Source: a virus
DNA: 27,673 nt
Direction: 5' to 3' (one strand)
IMG/VR virus record: IMGVR_UViG_3300021364_000134
Span: 1-27,673 of that record
Part shown: positions 23,548-27,673 of the stretch, in pieces
Numbering within the stretch: the stretch's first letter is position 1
Layout: every line of letters begins with the position of its first letter
Notes under the pieces: model-generated
Databases searched by the model: none
What the model saw: the letters and a program-made list of their open reading frames with translations, nothing else
Told to the model about the DNA's origin: nothing
Position numbers and translations under genes: made by a program

Positions 23548-23584
23548 AAAAAGCCGATAGTTTATTTTCTAACTACCGGCTTTT
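23548..23584 (-). terminator. Rho-independent terminator after the 690-residue gene
   Basis: The minus strand reads AAAGCCGGTAGTT, an A+T-rich loop, then AACTATCGGCTTT with one G-T pair, followed by TTTT. The stem is about 13 bp. It ends directly at the leader of the gp55-like gene. Confidence 0.85.
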
Positions 23585-23599
23585 AGATTGTGGGTATAA

Positions 23600-25672
23600 T
23601 TAAATCTTAACGTTAAGTTGACCTTTAGGGCAAATTGTTTCTTTACCGGATTTGTAATCTATACAAGTTAATTGATCATTATCGCCAAGAGAAGTATAGT
23701 CTTCAGCACTTACATAAACTTCTTGTCCTTTTCTAAGACCGTTTCCGCTTTTATTTACTTCAGCTTCAACGTATCCATCGTCTAGGTATTCTTTACGACT
23801 TTTTTTTTCTGTTACTGATTCGTCTTTTTCATCTTCATCCTCATAATCTTCACCGTCGTGAGTTTTAGATTTATCTCCTTTATTTCCGCCTAATACAACT
23901 CTGTCATATTTTTCGTTTTTTGCAGATTCATCTTTCTCATCTTCTTCTTCATAATCTTCTCCTTTATGAGTTTTAGATTTATCACCTTTATTTCCACCTA
24001 GTACAACTCTGTCATAAGTTTCTTGTAAAGATTTTTCGAATTTAGAAATTTCATCTTCTAATAAATTCATTGCTTCAGTAAGTTCTTCAGTTTCACCAAG
24101 CTTATCAATAGCTTCCTTAACTTTAGCCTTCTTTTCTTCTAAGAAAGAAATCTTATCAGAAATTTCAGATCTTTCCTTTTCTACTTTAGCAGCTTCATCA
24201 TTTTCAGCAATAAGTCTTTCAGAAAGAATTGGGCTAGCATCGTAGTTAATAAATTCTTTTACTAACTTAACGGTTTCAGTTGCAGATTCTACTAATACCA
24301 TTTCATTTAGGTGCATTGCAGAATTAACCTTATTTACATAGATACCTTCCTGTACTCCAATAAGAGTTAAGAATAAGTTTGTAAATTCAGTTGATGTAAT
24401 GTTTGTGAAGTTATCCATTTCAGCAAGAAGATCAATAGATTCAAAGAACTTACATACATTATCAATTTTCCATTGGTTTCTGTAACCAAAGAAGTTGTTA
24501 ACCATTAAAGCTTCTTTTACTTCAATAATACTTGCATTTGATAAATCAACAGTACCAAGCTTAAGTGTACCTTCAGTTAAATTGTATTCTAAAGTTTTAC
24601 CACTTTCACCGAAAGTAACTAATGTACCGTTCATATTTTTAAACATTCCTAAACCTTCTAATACATCGAAGAACCTAGAATCTTTAACCTCCGTTTCAGT
24701 AATGGTTTTTCCATTAAAGATATAGTTCTTACCGTGTAAGTGGAATGTTAATCCTTCCTCTGATTCTAAAACTGGTGAAAGAATAGTAGAAATAGTTCCA
24801 CCACCATTTGCAGTAGCTTTATTATCTTCAGCTTTCATTTCATTTAAAATTGCTTTACAATCCATTGACCATGGATTCTTAGCAGCAAGAGCAGAGAATT
24901 TAGATTTAATAGTATCAGAAGATTCTGAAAGTAAACCTTCTAAATCATTAACAAGACCTTCATATAATTTACCTCTTTGTGTTTTTGTTCTCTCAATAGC
25001 TTCAGAAATTCTGAATGTCCATTTTGCATCAGTAAAAGCACCAGTGATATAAGATCTTAATTCTTTAATTGGGTTCAACCAATCAGAAGAAGCCAAGTTT
25101 CTGTGAAGTTCTTTTGCAATGTTAAACTTAAGAGTAGGATTAACACTGTTTTCAATTTCTTCACTGATTACTTCAGTTTCTTCATTTTTAAATCTCATAG
25201 GGAAAGCCTTAAGAGATTCTTCTAAAATGTGAAGTGCAGTTTTAGCAGAATAAGAAACTCTGGATTCATCAGAATTCATTTCCTTTAAGGCTTCAATGCT
25301 CTTCATAACATTTTCATGCAGTTCGGCAAGTGTAAAGTTCATTTTGTTATGATTTTTTTGTTTATTATTATTTTCTGTAATTGTATTTCCTTTAAAGGCA
25401 TTAATAGCACTCATTCCTAGTTGTTGAGGTATACCCATTCCAACTAAAATTGCAAGTACTTGTGAATCTGTCATAGGTCCACTTTCAACAACCTTACCGT
25501 TTTTACCATCAAGCTTTGTTTTACCACTTTGACTAAATAATACACCAACAATATCAATTAACTGTTGATTAGGTGCATTAAGGTAGGGTGCATCAGTATT
25601 TACACCATATTGACGGTCAATTGATCCGTTCATGTAAACCTGAGTTTGGCCTTCTTTAATAACTTTTTCCAT
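23600..25672 (-). CDS. large unrecognised, probably virion-associated protein
   Basis: A 690-residue protein that I do not recognise. The N-terminal 95 residues form a module with 'QLIDIVGVLFSQSG' and 'DSQVLAILVGMGIPQQLGMSAI'. An Asn/Lys linker (NNNKQKNHNK, 101-110) then precedes a helical region from M111 (MNFTLAELHENVMKSIEALK). The middle mixes helices and beta strands ('LTFHLHGKNYIFNGKTITE'). A coiled coil (about 500-560) is followed by two acidic 31-residue repeats and a C-terminal small beta domain ('GLRKGQEVYVSAEDY', 'QLTCIDYKSGKE'). It has its own late-type box and terminator, so it is probably abundant. A head-internal or capsid-associated role is inference. Confidence 0.55.
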   Translation of the reverse strand: MEKVIKEGQTQVYMNGSIDRQYGVNTDAPYLNAPNQQLIDIVGVLFSQSGKTKLDGKNGKVVESGPMTDSQVLAILVGMGIPQQLGMSAINAFKGNTITENNNKQKNHNKMNFTLAELHENVMKSIEALKEMNSDESRVSYSAKTALHILEESLKAFPMRFKNEETEVISEEIENSVNPTLKFNIAKELHRNLASSDWLNPIKELRSYITGAFTDAKWTFRISEAIERTKTQRGKLYEGLVNDLEGLLSESSDTIKSKFSALAAKNPWSMDCKAILNEMKAEDNKATANGGGTISTILSPVLESEEGLTFHLHGKNYIFNGKTITETEVKDSRFFDVLEGLGMFKNMNGTLVTFGESGKTLEYNLTEGTLKLGTVDLSNASIIEVKEALMVNNFFGYRNQWKIDNVCKFFESIDLLAEMDNFTNITSTEFTNLFLTLIGVQEGIYVNKVNSAMHLNEMVLVESATETVKLVKEFINYDASPILSERLIAENDEAAKVEKERSEISDKISFLEEKKAKVKEAIDKLGETEELTEAMNLLEDEISKFEKSLQETYDRVVLGGNKGDKSKTHKGEDYEEEDEKDESAKNEKYDRVVLGGNKGDKSKTHDGEDYEDEDEKDESVTEKKSRKEYLDDGYVEAEVNKSGNGLRKGQEVYVSAEDYTSLGDNDQLTCIDYKSGKETICPKGQLNVKI
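23816..24016 (-). repeat. two 93-bp direct repeats coding an acidic 31-residue tract
   Basis: Copies lie at 24016-23924 and 23908-23816 with 15 nt between them. Each codes YDRVVLGGNKGDKSKTH, then (K/D)GEDYE(E/D)EDEKDES. The copies differ at scattered, mostly third-codon positions. Confidence 0.9.
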
Positions 25673-25692
25673 ATTATAGAATTTGATTTGTT

Positions 25693-25702
25693 TTATATAT
25701 TC
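25693..25702 (-). promoter_or_regulatory. late-promoter-like box before the 690-residue gene
   Basis: The minus strand reads GAATATATAA, 21 nt upstream of the ATG, just after the stop of the gp15-like gene. Confidence 0.55.
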
Positions 25703-25719
25703 TAAGATCTTAGAGTTAA

Positions 25720-26676
25720 TTATCCTTCATCATTATTTGCATTCCTATAACTCTTACTCTCTGTAGTTTCCTTTTTCTTAGGCGCAGAATCTATTTCACG
25801 TTCGTCATAAGGTCCACCTGTTTGAACTTTACTAGGATCATTATATGAAAGATTACTAAGCATAGATTGATCTGGTGCCTTTAATATATTTTCATCAGTA
25901 AATTTAAACTTCTGAAATACTCCACCAAAGTAAATTCCTATTTGACCATCGGCACCACATCTAAACTGACCAACACCAACTGCATCTGGATTATTCTTAA
26001 TAGCTTCTCTAGTTATAAAATCTATTTCAGGTAAAAGAATACCACTTTCAAACACTGGCATAAATGATCTTAATTCCATATCAAAAGTAACTTGGAATTC
26101 TTTTTTATCATTAAGGCCCCACTCAAATAATCTTTCTTGTGAATAATCTTCAGGTACACTTACACTAGCCTGCACTCTCATCATTCCTAAATCACAGCTA
26201 AACAAAGTACCTTTATATAACTTACTCATTACAGCTTCACTAACCTTTAACATTTCTAAATTATTAGAACATACTAAAGTTACGCTAAAGCCCATTGTTA
26301 TAGGTAAGAAATTTGTTTCTAATGAAAAGGTTTTTAATACCCCGTCCCATTCTCTTACAAATTCAGCTCTTGTAAATTTATTTGTTTGAGAATCAGAATT
26401 AATGGATAAAGAATTCATTTGTACAATGCCTCTAGGTACAACTTCATAGTCACCAATTGCCTTACCTTCAGCTTCGGTATCAAACATAAAATTATCTAAA
26501 AGAAATCTTTCATTACCTGAAATGGAATAATAAAAAGGAACAGGAATTTTTTTAAGGGTATCTTCATCTATTTGATTGTAATAGTAAACCTTATCTTTTA
26601 ATTCGGCTAACATTGATACTACCAAATATCTTAAAATAGTATTGTCCTTATTGTATTCCTGGTTATAGGCGCTCAT
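25720..26676 (-). CDS. 15: tail terminator/sheath stabiliser gp15-like
   Basis: A 318-residue protein; T4 gp15 is 272. The layout agrees with gp15: an N-terminal 'TILRYLVVSMLAELKDKVYYY' strand-helix, then 'KKIPVPFYYSISGNERFLLDN' (T4 has 'IRVPITYASKEHFM' at this place), 'VPRGIVQMNSLSIN', 'PITMGFSVTLVCSNNLEMLKVSEAVM' and 'KKEFQVTFDMELRSFMPV', ending in a polar tail. gp15 caps the tail tube and sheath at the neck and joins the tail to the head. In T4 it is next to gp14 and gp16, whereas here it sits between gp46 and an unknown gene. A TATAAATTA sequence lies in its 25-nt leader. Confidence 0.68.
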   Translation of the reverse strand: MSAYNQEYNKDNTILRYLVVSMLAELKDKVYYYNQIDEDTLKKIPVPFYYSISGNERFLLDNFMFDTEAEGKAIGDYEVVPRGIVQMNSLSINSDSQTNKFTRAEFVREWDGVLKTFSLETNFLPITMGFSVTLVCSNNLEMLKVSEAVMSKLYKGTLFSCDLGMMRVQASVSVPEDYSQERLFEWGLNDKKEFQVTFDMELRSFMPVFESGILLPEIDFITREAIKNNPDAVGVGQFRCGADGQIGIYFGGVFQKFKFTDENILKAPDQSMLSNLSYNDPSKVQTGGPYDEREIDSAPKKKETTESKSYRNANNDEG

Positions 26677-26701
26677 TCATTGAAATTAATTTATAGTTTA
26701 T

Positions 26702-27673
26702 TTATCCAATAGATTCAATGTTAAATTCACTAAAGCCTGCATCTTTAGTAATTTCAATCTTTTTGTCAAAATATTCACTTGGTAATACCGTATGGTTGAT
26801 AACAAAGGTATTAAGGCCTATATCTTGTATTGTATTATGAAGTATGTTAATTATATGGTATACACCATCAGAGTCAATAGAAGAGAAGATTTCATCAAGG
26901 AATAGAATATTAAGAGAAGGGAACCTAACCTTAATCATTTTCATTAATGCCATGATAATTACAAAATCAACTTTCTTCTTTTCACCAGTGCTTAATGTCT
27001 TAGGACTAATTTCAGATCCTAAGTGATGAAGAGAACAGTAAAACTTTTCGTTAAATCGAATACCAAAAGGAATACCCATTTCACGGCCCATTAAAAGAAT
27101 ATGATTATTAAATGATGGAAGAATAGATCTTACTGCCAAATTCTTTATACCATCTTCACCCATAATATTTTCTAATATTGTCAAATAGTAATCCTCACCT
27201 TCACTTTTTAACTTACCTTCATTTTTATCAACCTTCTTATCTGTGAATTCTTTTACTAATTGTTTAAGATGTGAAGATGAATCTGACTCATCCTTATCAG
27301 CTAATTCAATCAGCTTATCTTTAATACCTTCCATCTGGGTTTCTAACTGACCTATCTTAACATGGATCTTTCTTCCTTTCTGTCTAAGATCAGCTAAATC
27401 AGTTTCAGCTTTTTCTGCCTCCTCTTTAATTGTATTCCATTCAGTAAAAAGAGAATCTAATTTTTCTTCCTTCTCCTTTTTAATATCTAAATGAAAATCT
27501 GAATTAAGAGGAGCTGTACATGTTGGGCATGTATTATTTTCATATAACTTAAGTTCCTTCTTAACAGTATTAATCTTGGTATTAAGAGTAGACTTTTTAT
27601 TATTCTTTTGACGAGACTCAGTATCTAATGATTCTAATTTAGACTTAGTTGATTCTGTAATTTCTAAAAGTTT
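26702..27673 (-). CDS. 46: recombination endonuclease subunit gp46 (SbcC/Rad50-like), C-terminal part
   Basis: The frame is open to the right edge, so the gene starts outside the window; 323 C-terminal residues are present. They include a coiled coil with the zinc hook C-P-T-C at 27529-27518, a second coiled-coil arm, 'LSTGEKKKVDFVII' (ABC signature) and Walker B 'LNILFLDEIFSSID'. A 'VINHTVL' switch follows near the end. With gp47 this ATPase resects DNA ends for recombination-dependent replication and degrades host DNA. The ATG at 27334 is internal and should not be taken as the start. The next gene downstream is gp15-like, after a 25-nt gap. Confidence 0.93.
   Translation of the reverse strand, partial: KLLEITESTKSKLESLDTESRQKNNKKSTLNTKINTVKKELKLYENNTCPTCTAPLNSDFHLDIKKEKEEKLDSLFTEWNTIKEEAEKAETDLADLRQKGRKIHVKIGQLETQMEGIKDKLIELADKDESDSSSHLKQLVKEFTDKKVDKNEGKLKSEGEDYYLTILENIMGEDGIKNLAVRSILPSFNNHILLMGREMGIPFGIRFNEKFYCSLHHLGSEISPKTLSTGEKKKVDFVIIMALMKMIKVRFPSLNILFLDEIFSSIDSDGVYHIINILHNTIQDIGLNTFVINHTVLPSEYFDKKIEITKDAGFSEFNIESIG

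Noticed and set aside
26702-27334. A separate 210-residue ATPase-like gene starting at ATG 27334
   Set aside because: The frame is open without a stop to the right edge and the upstream part holds the zinc hook CPTC and coiled coil, so this is the C-terminal part of gp46.

Overview
The window is a continuous piece of a T4-like (Straboviridae-related) contractile-tailed phage genome. It is strongly A+T-rich. Almost everything is coded on the minus strand, so the genes are read from right to left. The T4 set is recognisable from motifs and gene order: gp46 (SbcC/Rad50-like), a gp15-like tail terminator, a gp55-like late sigma factor, gp4 head completion nuclease, gp20 portal, gp21 prohead protease joined to a scaffold, gp23 capsid, gp44 clamp loader, an RNase H/FEN-type exonuclease, gp16 and gp17 terminase, gp18 sheath, gp19 tube, and gp26/gp51-like tail assembly proteins. 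Leaders before start codons are A-rich and mostly lack a Shine-Dalgarno sequence. With the low GC, this suggests a Bacteroidota (flavobacterium-like) host; that is inference, not proof.

Layout in transcription order: (1) 27673-25720: gp46 (5' end outside the window) and a gp15-like protein. (2) 25672-23600: a large unrecognised, probably virion-associated protein with a duplicated acidic tract, closed by a terminator. (3) 23517-22101: gp55-like sigma, gp4 and a 191-aa protein, coupled by TAATG overlaps. (4) 22080-16763: portal, protease-scaffold fusion and major capsid, closed by a terminator. (5) 16665-15087: a coiled-coil protein and a zinc-ribbon protein. (6) 14307-15101: the only plus-strand gene, a sialyltransferase/DUF115-like Rossmann protein. 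(7) 14233-10741: replication genes (gp44, a hidden 54-aa ORF, a possible gp62, FEN exonuclease, one unknown). (8) 10711-5797: holin-like membrane protein, large neck/LamG-like virion protein, gp16, a GroES-like co-chaperonin and gp17. (9) 5742-1937: a very large sheath protein and the tail tube, closed by a terminator. (10) 1836-1: GIY-YIG nuclease, gp26-like protein, gp51-like frame, and the start of what may be the tape measure gene.

The most notable points are these. A near-invariant box, (G/T)AATATATAA, lies 12-36 nt upstream of nine minus-strand genes and is probably the late promoter read by the gp55-like sigma encoded here. Each of the three clear terminators is followed within about 20 nt by such a box or a variant. 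The gp26-like ORF ends in CTT-TAA-G, the layout of the prfB +1 frameshift site, and the gp51-like frame continues in +1 with no ATG. The prohead protease is fused to a scaffold that carries nine 14-residue repeats in perfect register and has a likely internal start. A GroES-like gene overlaps both terminase genes. The tail sheath is about 400 residues longer than T4 gp18. There is no stretch over 300 bases without a gene. I see no tRNA, CRISPR array, integrase or insertion sequence.
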